Below, in pieces: positions 50,199 to 58,957 of a stretch of 58,957 nt of DNA; position 1 is the stretch's first letter, and each line of letters begins with the position of its first letter. This DNA is from an uncultured Fimbriimonadales bacterium (GTDB lineage: Bacteria > Armatimonadota > Fimbriimonadia > Fimbriimonadales > GBS-DC). Below the pieces are notes generated by a model, which was not told the origin of the DNA, searched no databases, and saw only the letters and a list, made by a program, of their open reading frames with translations. Location: contig CALKLF010000060.1 in assembly GCA_937992175.1 (NCBI GenBank), forward strand, positions 1-58,957. The letters are read 5' to 3'. The translations under genes and the position numbers were made by a program.

Positions 50199-50858
50199 AT
50201 GAAACTGTTCGTAGACACGGGCAAAGTCGAGGAAGTCCGCAAAGCCGCCGAGTGGGGCGTCTTGGACGGCGTGACGACCAATCCCTCACTGATTGCGCAG
50301 GCAGGGCGCAGGTTCAAAGAAACTGTGCTGGAGATGTGTTCGATTTTGCCGCACGGCTCGATAAGCGCAGAAGTGGTGGGCACAACAGTCGACGACATCT
50401 TGCGCGAGGCACACGAAATCGCTTCCTGGTCGCCCAATATCGTGGTGAAAGTGCCAATGACATCCGCGGGCGTCGCTGCCACGCGCCGCCTCACCCGCGA
50501 GGGCATCCGCGTGAACATGACGCTGGTGTTCTCCCCTGCGCAGGCGTTGTTAGCCGCGAAAGCGGGCGCAAGCTATATCAGCGTGTTTGTCGGGCGCGTG
50601 GACGATGTGTCCGGCGAAGGCATGCGCACGATTGAAGACACCGTGCTGATGGTCGAAAACTGCGGCTTCGACAGCGAGGTGCTGGTTGCCAGCATTCGCC
50701 ACCCGATGCATGTGGTGGAGTCGATTCGGCTGGGCGCGCACATCGCCACGATGCCGTTCAAAGTGATGGAGCAGCTGTTCCACCACCCGCTGACCGACAT
50801 CGGCTTGCAACGCTTCCTGGACGACTGGAACAAGGCGGGGCTGCGGATTTTTGAGTAG
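50199..50858 (+). CDS. tal: Transaldolase (short, TalC/fructose-6-phosphate aldolase-like)
   Basis: 219 aa, the short decameric class. The Schiff-base lysine lies in NIVVKVPMTSAGVAATRRL. The N-terminal MKLFVDTGKVEEVRKAAEWG and GVTTNPSLIAQAG are family signatures. The ATG at 50199 has GGGAG about 8 bases upstream. Only 24 bases separate it from the tRNA-Gln gene with no promoter between, so it is probably co-transcribed with the tRNA. Transketolase follows 150 bases later, pairing the two non-oxidative pentose phosphate enzymes. Confidence 0.93.
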   Translation: MKLFVDTGKVEEVRKAAEWGVLDGVTTNPSLIAQAGRRFKETVLEMCSILPHGSISAEVVGTTVDDILREAHEIASWSPNIVVKVPMTSAGVAATRRLTREGIRVNMTLVFSPAQALLAAKAGASYISVFVGRVDDVSGEGMRTIEDTVLMVENCGFDSEVLVASIRHPMHVVESIRLGAHIATMPFKVMEQLFHHPLTDIGLQRFLDDWNKAGLRIFE

Positions 50859-50981
50859 AAGCCGCTCTAAACCTGTTCCGGTAATGCAACTTTCGACCCC
50901 TCGCTGCGCACGGAATAATCGCTGGCGAGGCGGCAAAGGCATGCTTGGTGCTCCGTGTGAATCGTGGATTCCTCCAGCAGG

Positions 50982-50987
50982 TATACT
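50982..50987 (+). promoter_or_regulatory. Extended -10 box of transketolase
   Basis: CAGCAGGTATACTCTCTGCC; the ATG at 51012 is 25 bases away with GGAGAGAG between, so a short leader is expected. Confidence 0.6.
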
Positions 50988-51011
50988 CTCTGCCGACGGA
51001 GAGAGACGACC

Positions 51012-52883
51012 ATGGCAGGCTACGCCCCTGAACTTATTACGGCTTTACAGGCGAAAGCGAACCTTCTGCGCATTCATTCCATCCGCACGACGACGAAAGC
51101 AGGCTCCGGGCATCCCACCACCTGCATGTCGGCGGCGGATTTGGTCGCTGCGCTGTTTTTCCACGCGCTGCGCTACGATGTGCCGAACCCCCGTAACCCG
51201 TTCAATGACCGTGTGGTTTTCTCCAAAGGGCATGCCGCGCCGCTGCTGTATGCGGCGTGGGCGGAGGCGGGCGCGTTCCCGATTGAGCATTTAGACACCC
51301 TGCGCGAGTTCGAGAGCGATTTAGAGGGACACCCGACGCCGCGCTTCGCATGGTACGGTGCAGCCACAGGCTCGCTGGGGCAGGGGCTGTCCATCGCGGC
51401 AGGAATGGCGTTTGCGCTGCGGCGCAACGGCGTTCCTGCGAAGGTCTACTGTCTGATGGGCGACGGCGAGACGGCGGAAGGCGCAGTCTGGGAAGCCGCC
51501 GCCTTCGCGAGTTATTACCAACTGAACAACCTGATTGCGCTGGTCGACATCAACCGTCAGGGGCAGAGCCAGCCGACGATGCTTCAGCACGATTTAGATA
51601 CTTATCAGCGTCGGTTCGAGGCGTTCGGCTGGCAGGTTCTCGCTATTGACGGGCACGACATCACGCAGATTCTGAATGCGCTGGACGCGGCGCTAGAGGC
51701 TGAGCGACCTGTCGCCATCCTCGCCCGCACGCTGAAGGGCAAGGGGGCGTCCGCCGTGGAAGACAAAGAGGGCTGGCACGGCAAGCCGCTGCCGCCTGAC
51801 CTCGCGGAGCAGGCGATTGCTGAACTGCAGCCGACGCCTGAGCAACTGGAGCTTGCCTCGCGATTGCGCGTGCAGCCGCCGCGCGAGGAACGCGCGCCCA
51901 CACACCCCGCTGAAATCCCCGCTGTGAGCCTGCCCGCCTACGAACTCGGCGCGCAGGTCGCCACCCGCGAGGCGTATGGCGACGCTCTGGTCGCGCTCGG
52001 ACGCGCCGACGCCCGAATCTACGCGCTCGACGGCGATGTGAAGAACTCCACCTTCTCCGAGAAATATCTCAAGGCGTTCCCCGACCGATTCGTGGAGTGT
52101 TTCATTGCCGAGCAGAACATGGTGGGCGCGGCGGTTGGCGTGGCGGAATGCGGCAAAATCCCCTTCGCCTCCAGCTTCGCCTGCTTCCTCACACGCGCCT
52201 ATGACTTCATCCGCATGGCGGCGATTGGCAGGGTGAATGTGAAGTTCTGTGGCTCGCATGCGGGCGTGTCGATTGGCGAAGACGGACCCTCGCAGATGGG
52301 GCTGGAAGACCTCGCGATGTTCCGCGCCATTCCCGACGCGGTCGTACTGTACCCCTCCGACGCCGTGTCCACCGTGAAGCTCGTAGAACAGGCGGCGCGC
52401 TACCACGGAATTGCCTACATTCGCACCACGCGTCCCAAAACGCCTGTGATTTACTCCAACGACGAAGAGTTCCCGATTGGTGGCTGCAAGCTCGTGCGCC
52501 AGTCCCCGCACGATGTGGTCACCGTCGTCGGCGCGGGCGTCACGCTGCATGAGGCGTTGAAGGCGTATGAGCAACTCCTGCGCGAGGGCGTCCCCATCCG
52601 TGTAATCGACCTCTACTCGGTGAAGCCCATTAATGCAGAATCGCTGATACACAGCGGGCAGCAGACGAACGGTGTGATTATCACGGTGGAGGATCACTAT
52701 CCCGAAGGTGGGCTGGGCGAGGCGGTCGCTTCGGCAGTGAATGGCTACGGAATTCGCGTCCATCGGCTGGCAGTACGCGAAGTGCCTCGTTCGGGCAAAC
52801 CGAAGACCTTGCTCGCCGCGTATGGCATCGACGCGCAGGCGATTATCGAGGCGGTACGCGCCGTCGCGCAAGGAGCCGCCTGA
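51012..52883 (+). CDS. tkt: Transketolase
   Basis: 623 aa, single-chain thiamine diphosphate enzyme. The N-terminal domain shows KAGSGHPTTCMSAADLVAAL, SKGHAAPLLYAAWAE and the ThDP motif GDGETAEGAVWEAA...N. The Pyr domain shows FIAEQNMVGAAVGVAE, and the C-terminal domain GVIITVEDHYPEGGLGEAV. It has the H-rich substrate contacts of transketolases rather than the DXS pattern. Start at the ATG following GAGAGAGACGACC. It transfers two-carbon units between pentose and hexose phosphates. Confidence 0.95.
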   Translation: MAGYAPELITALQAKANLLRIHSIRTTTKAGSGHPTTCMSAADLVAALFFHALRYDVPNPRNPFNDRVVFSKGHAAPLLYAAWAEAGAFPIEHLDTLREFESDLEGHPTPRFAWYGAATGSLGQGLSIAAGMAFALRRNGVPAKVYCLMGDGETAEGAVWEAAAFASYYQLNNLIALVDINRQGQSQPTMLQHDLDTYQRRFEAFGWQVLAIDGHDITQILNALDAALEAERPVAILARTLKGKGASAVEDKEGWHGKPLPPDLAEQAIAELQPTPEQLELASRLRVQPPREERAPTHPAEIPAVSLPAYELGAQVATREAYGDALVALGRADARIYALDGDVKNSTFSEKYLKAFPDRFVECFIAEQNMVGAAVGVAECGKIPFASSFACFLTRAYDFIRMAAIGRVNVKFCGSHAGVSIGEDGPSQMGLEDLAMFRAIPDAVVLYPSDAVSTVKLVEQAARYHGIAYIRTTRPKTPVIYSNDEEFPIGGCKLVRQSPHDVVTVVGAGVTLHEALKAYEQLLREGVPIRVIDLYSVKPINAESLIHSGQQTNGVIITVEDHYPEGGLGEAVASAVNGYGIRVHRLAVREVPRSGKPKTLLAAYGIDAQAIIEAVRAVAQGAA

Positions 52884-52918
52884 AGCTCCTCCGATGGGTA
52901 TACTTAATCAAGGACGGC

Positions 52919-52972
52919 ATGGAAACGATAACAATTCAGTTGGATACGGCTACCAATCGTGAAGCCACTTAG
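52919..52972 (+). pseudogene. Collapsed antitoxin remnant (VapB-like)
   Basis: ATG at 52919 encodes only METITIQLDTATNREAT before a TAG. METITIQLD resembles the start of many ribbon-helix-helix or AbrB-like antitoxins. The remainder is missing. A TATACT box lies 15 bases upstream. It overlaps the VapC-like gene by 14 bases. Confidence 0.5.
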
Positions 52973-53267
52973 ATGCTTACTGGACACAGACACGGTTATC
53001 TACTTCTTCAAGGGGCGCGGGAATGTTGCATCGCGTTTGCTCCAAACCTCGCTGGCGCTCGTGTCTGTTGTACCCTTCGATGAAGCCGCTGCGGAGCGCG
53101 CGGCAGAAATACGCAAGTATCTCGAAAGTTCAGGAATGTTAATTGGTCTACTGGACACTCTCATCGCAGGGGTTGCGCTCGCGCGCGAGTTGATTCTCGT
53201 GACTCATAACACCGCCGAATTCGAGCGTATCCCGAACTTACAACTCGAAGACTGGTTCATCGGCTGA
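52959..53267 (+). pseudogene. VapC-like PIN-domain toxin with internal deletion
   Basis: 102 aa versus about 130-135 for VapC. The N-terminus LLDTDTVIYFFKGR carries the first acidic residue. The C-terminal half (EIRKYLESSG, GLLDTLIAGVALARELILV, THNTAEFERIPNLQLEDW) carries the last acidic residues. The segment between, which normally has the second conserved glutamate (in an ISxIT-E-L-type block), is missing and replaced by LLQTSLALVSVVPFDEA. The protein is therefore probably inactive as an RNase. GTG start overlapping the antitoxin remnant. Confidence 0.7.
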
Positions 53268-53288
53268 GATACGCTCCTCCAAAACAGG

Positions 53289-53294
53289 TACACT
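53289..53294 (+). promoter_or_regulatory. Extended -10 box of the MoxR operon (leaderless type)
   Basis: AACAGGTACACTTTACCCTG then ATG: TACACT ends 8 bases before the start codon, almost identical to the serA promoter. Confidence 0.75.
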
Positions 53295-53302
53295 TTACCC
53301 TG

Positions 53303-54295
53303 ATGATTCAGGAAACTACAACCCCTTGGCTCTCGGAGACAGAAGCTCATACCGTGGCAGAGCAGGCGCGCGCCATCATACGCGCCGTCGAGCAGGTGAT
53401 TCTGGGCAAGAGCGAGACGGTGCGCATGATGGTCATCGGCTTACTCAGCGGCGGTCACTTGCTGATTGAAGACATCCCTGGCGTGGGCAAGACCACGCTG
53501 GCGCGCGCGATTGCCAAAGCGATTGGCGGGCAGTTCCGCCGTATCCAGTTCACGCCCGACCTCTTGCCCGCTGATGTCACTGGCTCCGTGATTTACAATC
53601 AGGCGCGCGGCGCGTTCGAGTTCCACCCTGGTCCTATTTTCGCGAACATCGTGCTGGCGGACGAGATTAACCGTGCCACGCCGAAAACGCAATCCGCCCT
53701 GCTGGAGGCGATGGAGGAGCGCACGGTCTCGGTCGAGGGCGAATCACATCCCCTGCCGCAGCCGTTTCTCGTCATCGCCACGCAGAACAATATCGAGATG
53801 GTGGGCACTTATCCCCTGCCGGAGGCGCAGATGGATCGCTTCTTTGCGCGGATTTCGCTCGGCTATCCCTCGCCCGAAGTGGAGGCGCAGATTCTGGAGA
53901 CCCGCCAGCTCGATTCGCCGCTGGAGCAGCTCCAGCCGATGCTGACGCCGGGGCAACTGGTGGAGCTGCAGCGTCAGACGCGGCGCGTGTATCTCAGCCC
54001 TGCTGTGCGCCGCTACCTGGTCGAGGTCGTGAGCGCGACGCGCCGCCATCCGAAGGTGGTGCTGGGGGCAAGCCCGCGCGCGTCGCTCGCGCTGATGCTC
54101 GGCGCACAGGCGCACGCCCTGCTCGCCGATCGCAACTATGTCTCGCCCGACGATGTGCAGCAGATGGCAATCCCGGTGCTGGCGCACCGCCTGATGCTCC
54201 GTTCGGACGGCATGGGCGCAACGCGCGCCGAGACCGTGATTCGAGAGATTCTGAACCAGATTCCTGTGCCGATAGGGAGCGACGCGCCCGAATGA
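53303..54295 (+). CDS. MoxR family AAA+ ATPase
   Basis: 330 aa. Walker A is IPGVGKTTLARAIAKA, Walker B NIVLADEINRATPKTQSALL, followed by sensor 1 VIATQNNIE and the arginine-finger block LPEAQMDRFFARI. MoxR ATPases act as chaperones that remodel partner proteins, often with DUF58 and von Willebrand A proteins. It leads a three-gene operon; it overlaps DUF58 by 4 bases. Confidence 0.95.
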   Translation: MIQETTTPWLSETEAHTVAEQARAIIRAVEQVILGKSETVRMMVIGLLSGGHLLIEDIPGVGKTTLARAIAKAIGGQFRRIQFTPDLLPADVTGSVIYNQARGAFEFHPGPIFANIVLADEINRATPKTQSALLEAMEERTVSVEGESHPLPQPFLVIATQNNIEMVGTYPLPEAQMDRFFARISLGYPSPEVEAQILETRQLDSPLEQLQPMLTPGQLVELQRQTRRVYLSPAVRRYLVEVVSATRRHPKVVLGASPRASLALMLGAQAHALLADRNYVSPDDVQQMAIPVLAHRLMLRSDGMGATRAETVIREILNQIPVPIGSDAPE

Positions 54296-55359
54296 GAGAG
54301 TATAAACTGACCGCGCTGATGGCGGCGACCTCGTTTCTGCTCTGCTCAGGGCTGATGACGAACAACCGCCAGATGTACTGGATGGCTAGTGTGCTGGGCG
54401 TGCTGATGCTGGGCGCGTACCTGCTGGTTAAGCACGGCGCACGGCAGGTCAGCGTTGCGCGCCAATGTCCACCTGAAATGGTGGAGGGCGAAACGGTCGA
54501 GGCGCAGCTCGAGGTCGCGCTGCAGGCGCGCGCTGGCTTGCTCTGGGCGCAGGCGCAGGATACCGCCACATCGGGGCTGGCGATTGAACCGGTTGAGACA
54601 GAGTCGATTAACCCGTTTAGCGGCGCAGCGCGCTACCGCCTCACCGCCCTGCGCCGCGGGGAGCAACGGCTCGGGCCCGTGCAGCTTACGCTCTCCGACC
54701 CGTTCGGGCTGTTCATCCACCATCAGCAGATTGAGGACATTGCGCCGATTCTCGTGCTGCCGCGCCCTGTGGCGCTGCCGAACTGGAACTGGGAAGGCGG
54801 GGGGCGCGGGCGGTTCGTCGCCTCGACCCTGCGCGGGCGACGCGGCGAAGGCACCGACTGGCACGGCGTGCGCCCTTATATTCCGGGCGACCCGCTGCGC
54901 CGCATCCACTGGCGCGCCACTGCCCGACACGGCGACTGGCATGTGAAAGAGTTCGAGACGAGCCAGCTCGCGCCGACCGTGATTGCGCTCGAACAAGCCC
55001 CCACATGGCGCACCGAGGGCGACGCCCACCCCGATTTCGACCGAGCAATCCGCCATATCGCGTGGATTGCGCTGGAAGCGCCTCGGCAGGGCGTTGCGCT
55101 GACTCTCGTCGGCTCGAACCTGCCCGAAATCCGCCTCACGCCCGAAACTTACGCCGACCCACGCGTGCTGTTGCGCCAGCTCGCCCGCGTCCAGCCCGAC
55201 GCGCGCCACTCGATTCTGGACGACCTCCCGCGCCTGATTCAGCAGTACGGCGAGCAGTATCGTATCGCGCTCTTCGCGCCGCCGCAGGAATACAGCGTGT
55301 TTCAGGCGCGAGTGCAGAGCTATCAGGCGCAGGGCTATTCGGTAGAGGTCTATGCGTGA
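54292..55359 (+). CDS. DUF58 domain-containing protein
   Basis: 355 aa. Two N-terminal membrane helices (LTALMAATSFLLCSGLM, WMASVLGVLMLGAYLLV) precede an extracytoplasmic-type stretch and the DUF58 block (PF01882): SLRGRRGEGTDWHGVRPYIP-like, DPLRRIHWRATARHGDWHVK. DUF58 is a distant vWA-like domain lacking a full MIDAS. It is coupled to moxR on one side (4-base overlap) and to the enzyme I-like gene on the other (8-base overlap). Confidence 0.92.
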   Translation: MREYKLTALMAATSFLLCSGLMTNNRQMYWMASVLGVLMLGAYLLVKHGARQVSVARQCPPEMVEGETVEAQLEVALQARAGLLWAQAQDTATSGLAIEPVETESINPFSGAARYRLTALRRGEQRLGPVQLTLSDPFGLFIHHQQIEDIAPILVLPRPVALPNWNWEGGGRGRFVASTLRGRRGEGTDWHGVRPYIPGDPLRRIHWRATARHGDWHVKEFETSQLAPTVIALEQAPTWRTEGDAHPDFDRAIRHIAWIALEAPRQGVALTLVGSNLPEIRLTPETYADPRVLLRQLARVQPDARHSILDDLPRLIQQYGEQYRIALFAPPQEYSVFQARVQSYQAQGYSVEVYA

Positions 55360-56590
55360 GCAGTCGCCTGAACCGCCTGCGAAGTGGACGCTGTACGGCT
55401 TGCCCCTGCAGAAGGGGCTGGCGTTAGGCGTCGGCGCGCCACTCTACCTGCCCACTTACGGCAGTCCCATCTGGTTCGACCCGCGCCTGTTCGCGCAGGA
55501 TGAGGACGAATGGCACGCCATCGAGTACCGCATGCCCACCGAGCCAGTAGAGGTCATCGGTATCGTGCGCGATTTAAGCGACATCCCGCCTGTGCTTGCG
55601 CCCTATGTGCGCGTGGTCGGCTGGATTGTGGAGCGTGCGCCCGATCCCCCCCTTCCACAGACGCCCGTGCTGCTTGTGCCGAAGTTGCCTGCGCTCCTGC
55701 CCCCTGAAGCGACGGTCGTGCTGGACGCGAACGCGGGCGTGGCGTACATCGAGCCGAGCGTCGCGATACTGGCGCGCTACCAGAGCCAGCTGCTGCGCGT
55801 CGCCACGCACGCACGCTATCGTCTGGAAGGCGAGCATTTACCCGTGACCACATGGGACGGCAGGCGCGTGTTGGTTGGGGGTGTCGCCGCGGACTGGGAT
55901 GCGGTTGCGTCATCCGCAGACGCGGGCGCGGAGCTGGTCTGGCTCACGACGGATGCCCCGCCCGAAAGCGTCTCGGCGATTGCCCACGCGCTCGGCGGCA
56001 AGCCGCTCTGGCTACATGACCCGCTCGCCTCAACCCGCGAAGACGCCCACTGGCAACGCCTGCTGCGCATGGGCGTGGAGCTGAACCTGACGCTGTTCGT
56101 GGACACACCCGACGCGCTGCGCGAGGCGCGCGACTCGCTGGAGGTGGCGCGCGAGGCGTTGCGCACGGAACATGTCCCCATCGGCGCTCTGGAGGTGGGG
56201 CTGATACTGGACAGTGCAGGTACACACGCGCTCTCCGAAAGCGAGTGGGACTCGCTCACGCCCGAACCGCCCTACGCCGTCTGCTGGCGCGTGAAGCAGT
56301 TCACAAAAAAAATCACGGAGTCCCTCTGGAAACAGCAAGTAATCGCTCGCGTGTTGGGCGTCCGACGCGCCGTAATTGTCCCTGACGACGCGCCTGAAAC
56401 ACTGGCGCTCGCGCTGGGGATGGAGCCTCATGGTGTTCTCTTACCGCTAAGCCAGATAACAGAAGCTAAGATGCGGATTGCGCTGCTTGGGGTCGCCGAG
56501 TGCCGTGAATGGCTGCTGCAACGACTAAGCCACTGGAACGACACAACCTTGCGCCGCCAGCCGCAGGAATGGGTGGCGGAAAGGGGGTGA
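55352..56590 (+). CDS. Degenerate PTS enzyme I-like protein (pseudoenzyme)
   Basis: 412 aa. Landmarks of PEP-utilising enzyme I occur in order: LQKGLALGVGAPLYLP (residues 19-34; EI N-terminus), a swivelling domain ending VVLDANAGVAYIEPS (122-136), PVTTWDGRRVLVGGVAADWD (164-183, the T-DG...AN block) and ALGGKPLWLHDP (213-224). These are followed by DTPDALREARDSLEVAREAL (251-270) and LGMEPHGVLLPLSQI (364-378). The catalytic TSH histidine region is PDPPLPQTP, RTEF is TTDAP, and RTLDIGGDK is WLHDPLAST, so no phosphotransfer is expected. It is coupled to moxR-DUF58. No PTS genes are nearby. Confidence 0.75.
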   Translation: MREQSPEPPAKWTLYGLPLQKGLALGVGAPLYLPTYGSPIWFDPRLFAQDEDEWHAIEYRMPTEPVEVIGIVRDLSDIPPVLAPYVRVVGWIVERAPDPPLPQTPVLLVPKLPALLPPEATVVLDANAGVAYIEPSVAILARYQSQLLRVATHARYRLEGEHLPVTTWDGRRVLVGGVAADWDAVASSADAGAELVWLTTDAPPESVSAIAHALGGKPLWLHDPLASTREDAHWQRLLRMGVELNLTLFVDTPDALREARDSLEVAREALRTEHVPIGALEVGLILDSAGTHALSESEWDSLTPEPPYAVCWRVKQFTKKITESLWKQQVIARVLGVRRAVIVPDDAPETLALALGMEPHGVLLPLSQITEAKMRIALLGVAECREWLLQRLSHWNDTTLRRQPQEWVAERG

Positions 56591-56648
56591 GTTTCTCGAG
56601 GCTTATTAGGTCACCCTCTTATACCGATTGGGGTTTCAATTGGGTTAT

Positions 56649-56702
56649 CGGCGGGGCGCTGACGCCACGCGGAGCGCGTTCGTTGCGTCAGCGCCCCCGC
56701 CG
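56649..56702. terminator. GC-rich hairpin between convergent genes
   Basis: CGGCGGGGCGCTGACGC pairs with GCGTCAGCGCCCCCGCCG, a stem of about 16 bp with one bulged base, around an about 20-base loop. It lies between the enzyme I-like gene and groEL, which face each other, and may stop transcription in both directions. Confidence 0.6.
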
Positions 56703-56734
56703 ACGATTTGGGCTACCTGAACCCTCAGGTGGTA

Positions 56735-58375
<1,641 letters not shown>

Positions 58376-58666
58376 TTAGTGTTCGCGAATCGCGTAGATT
58401 TGATCCTCATCGAGGATAAGGTACTTCTTACCCTCGTACTCGAACTCGTTTCCAGCGTACTTCGAAAAAACAACGCGCTGTCCGACCTGTACGGTCATCG
58501 GCGCGCGTTCACCATTGTTGAGCAAGCGACCGGGTCCAACAGCGACCACTTTGCCCTCTTGCGGGCGTTTCTTCGCTGTGTCGGGCAGGATGATTCCCGT
58601 CTCGGTCTTCTCGTCATCCTCCAGCAGCTCAATCACAACCTTGTCGCTCAGCGGTTTGAAAGTCAT
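58376..58666 (-). CDS. groS: Co-chaperonin GroES (10 kDa)
   Basis: 96 aa from the ATG at 58666 ([20 protein letters not shown]), after GGAGGT; an upstream TTG at 58672 is less likely. The mobile loop is [20 protein letters not shown], and [16 protein letters not shown] is the usual C-terminal block. It caps the GroEL ring. It is the first gene of the operon. Confidence 0.97.
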   Translation of the reverse strand: MTFKPLSDKVVIELLEDDEKTETGIILPDTAKKRPQEGKVVAVGPGRLLNNGERAPMTVQVGQRVVFSKYAGNEFEYEGKKYLILDEDQIYAIREH

Positions 58667-58706
58667 CAGCAATCCACCTCCTTAGGGTCTCAATTTGAAC
58701 CTGAAT

Positions 58707-58733
58707 TTAGCACTCTCAGGGCGCGAGTGCTAA
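58707..58733. promoter_or_regulatory. CIRCE operator (HrcA binding site)
   Basis: TTAGCACTC, nine bases, GAGTGCTAA: an exact match to the CIRCE consensus. It lies just downstream of the -10 box, so HrcA binding would block groES-groEL transcription. hrcA itself is not in the window. Confidence 0.95.
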
Positions 58734-58736
58734 AAT

Positions 58737-58767
58737 AGGATACCCAAATAGGGGGTAGGGTTGTCAA
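58737..58767 (-). promoter_or_regulatory. groES-groEL promoter
   Basis: Reading leftward: TTGACA (58762-58767), a 19-base spacer, GGTATCCT (TATCCT at 58737-58742), then CIRCE. The long spacer may be compensated by the extended -10. Confidence 0.7.
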
Positions 58768-58856
58768 GGGGGGAATCCGCCCTATGGAAATAGATGCCGC
58801 GCTCTAATAAGTCCTTCAAAGTTTAAAGCGTTCCCGAAACGCGCGAAGCGCGCATG

Positions 58857-58935
58857 GTGCGACGGCATTCCTGCCGTCGCCTCGCAGGTACGCTGCACAA
58901 CGACGATGGCGGGAACGCCATCGTACCAAAAGGAG
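58857..58935. repeat. Dual-hairpin element of family A at the right edge
   Basis: Hairpin 1 is GCGACGGC-ATTCCT-GCCGTCGC (stem same as at 1-212). Hairpin 2 is ACGATGGCG-GGAA-CGCCATCGT. They are about 20 bases apart, as in the 20237-20296 element. Nothing else is recognisable between it and the groES promoter. Confidence 0.8.
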
Positions 58936-58957
58936 GCGTTTTCACATTTGTGGAACT

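Noticed and set aside
55352-56590. A functional PTS enzyme I
   Set aside because: The active histidine and PEP-binding residues are absent and no HPr or enzyme II gene is nearby.

Overview
The window looks like chromosomal DNA from a GC-rich, diderm, probably thermophilic bacterium, most likely in or near Armatimonadota. This assignment is an inference from gene content. It rests on a TolC/RND efflux operon (so an outer membrane), an N-methylated prepilin-type protein with an H-X9-DG tail, a secreted protein ending in two dockerin-like calcium loops, DUF4058 and DUF433 genes, and gene order; no rRNA is present. Genes are dense, often overlap by 4 bp, and are mostly housekeeping.

Layout. 1-5.2 kb: tandem palindromes, a flavin amine oxidase, rimO, alr, then an ECF-type sigma factor with a long structured leader and a soluble zinc-finger anti-sigma protein. 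5.3-13.7 kb (minus strand): HD-GYP response regulator; a DUF4058 / membrane protein / DUF4129 / DUF4350 operon; plsC; DUF151 nuclease; rho. 13.8-20.2 kb: beta-propeller protein, Gfo/Idh oxidoreductase, YbbR protein, ilvC, lspA-lgt and a DUF433 gene. 20.3-28.7 kb: DUF503-rbfA-sugar isomerase, then a TetR-regulated TolC / adaptor / RND efflux operon with a recognisable operator. 28.7-33.5 kb (minus strand): M48 peptidase, ssrA (tmRNA), M28 peptidase, prepilin-like protein, dockerin-like protein. 33.6-46.2 kb: serA, acs, prfA, lemA-DUF3137, a glycosidase-fold protein, a TolB-like propeller, htrA and a large Zn-type dehydrogenase. 46.2-53.3 kb: a truncated sigma factor, nadA with a riboswitch-like leader, a Trm112-like protein, an internally deleted epimerase plus an NDP-sugar dehydrogenase, tRNA-Gln, transaldolase, transketolase and a collapsed vapBC module. 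53.3-56.6 kb: MoxR, DUF58 and a protein that aligns along its length with PTS enzyme I but has lost its active-site residues. 56.7-58.8 kb: groES-groEL under a perfect CIRCE element.

Three patterns cut across the window. First, at least twelve genes have an extended -10 box (GGTAnAnT type) ending only 6-10 bases before the start codon, which implies leaderless or near-leaderless mRNAs. Second, two families of hairpin repeats recur; their stems differ between copies yet stay self-complementary, and several copies lie in frame inside genes (tetR tail, adaptor signal peptide, dehydrogenase middle, probably the DUF4129 N-terminus). Third, several genes have lost their middle or one half (epimerase, vapB, vapC, sigma factor, Uma2 remnant).

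The strongest candidate for something undescribed is the enzyme I-like pseudoenzyme translationally coupled to MoxR and DUF58. Next are the NAD+-I-riboswitch-like fold before nadA and the exaptation of repeats into protein sequence.
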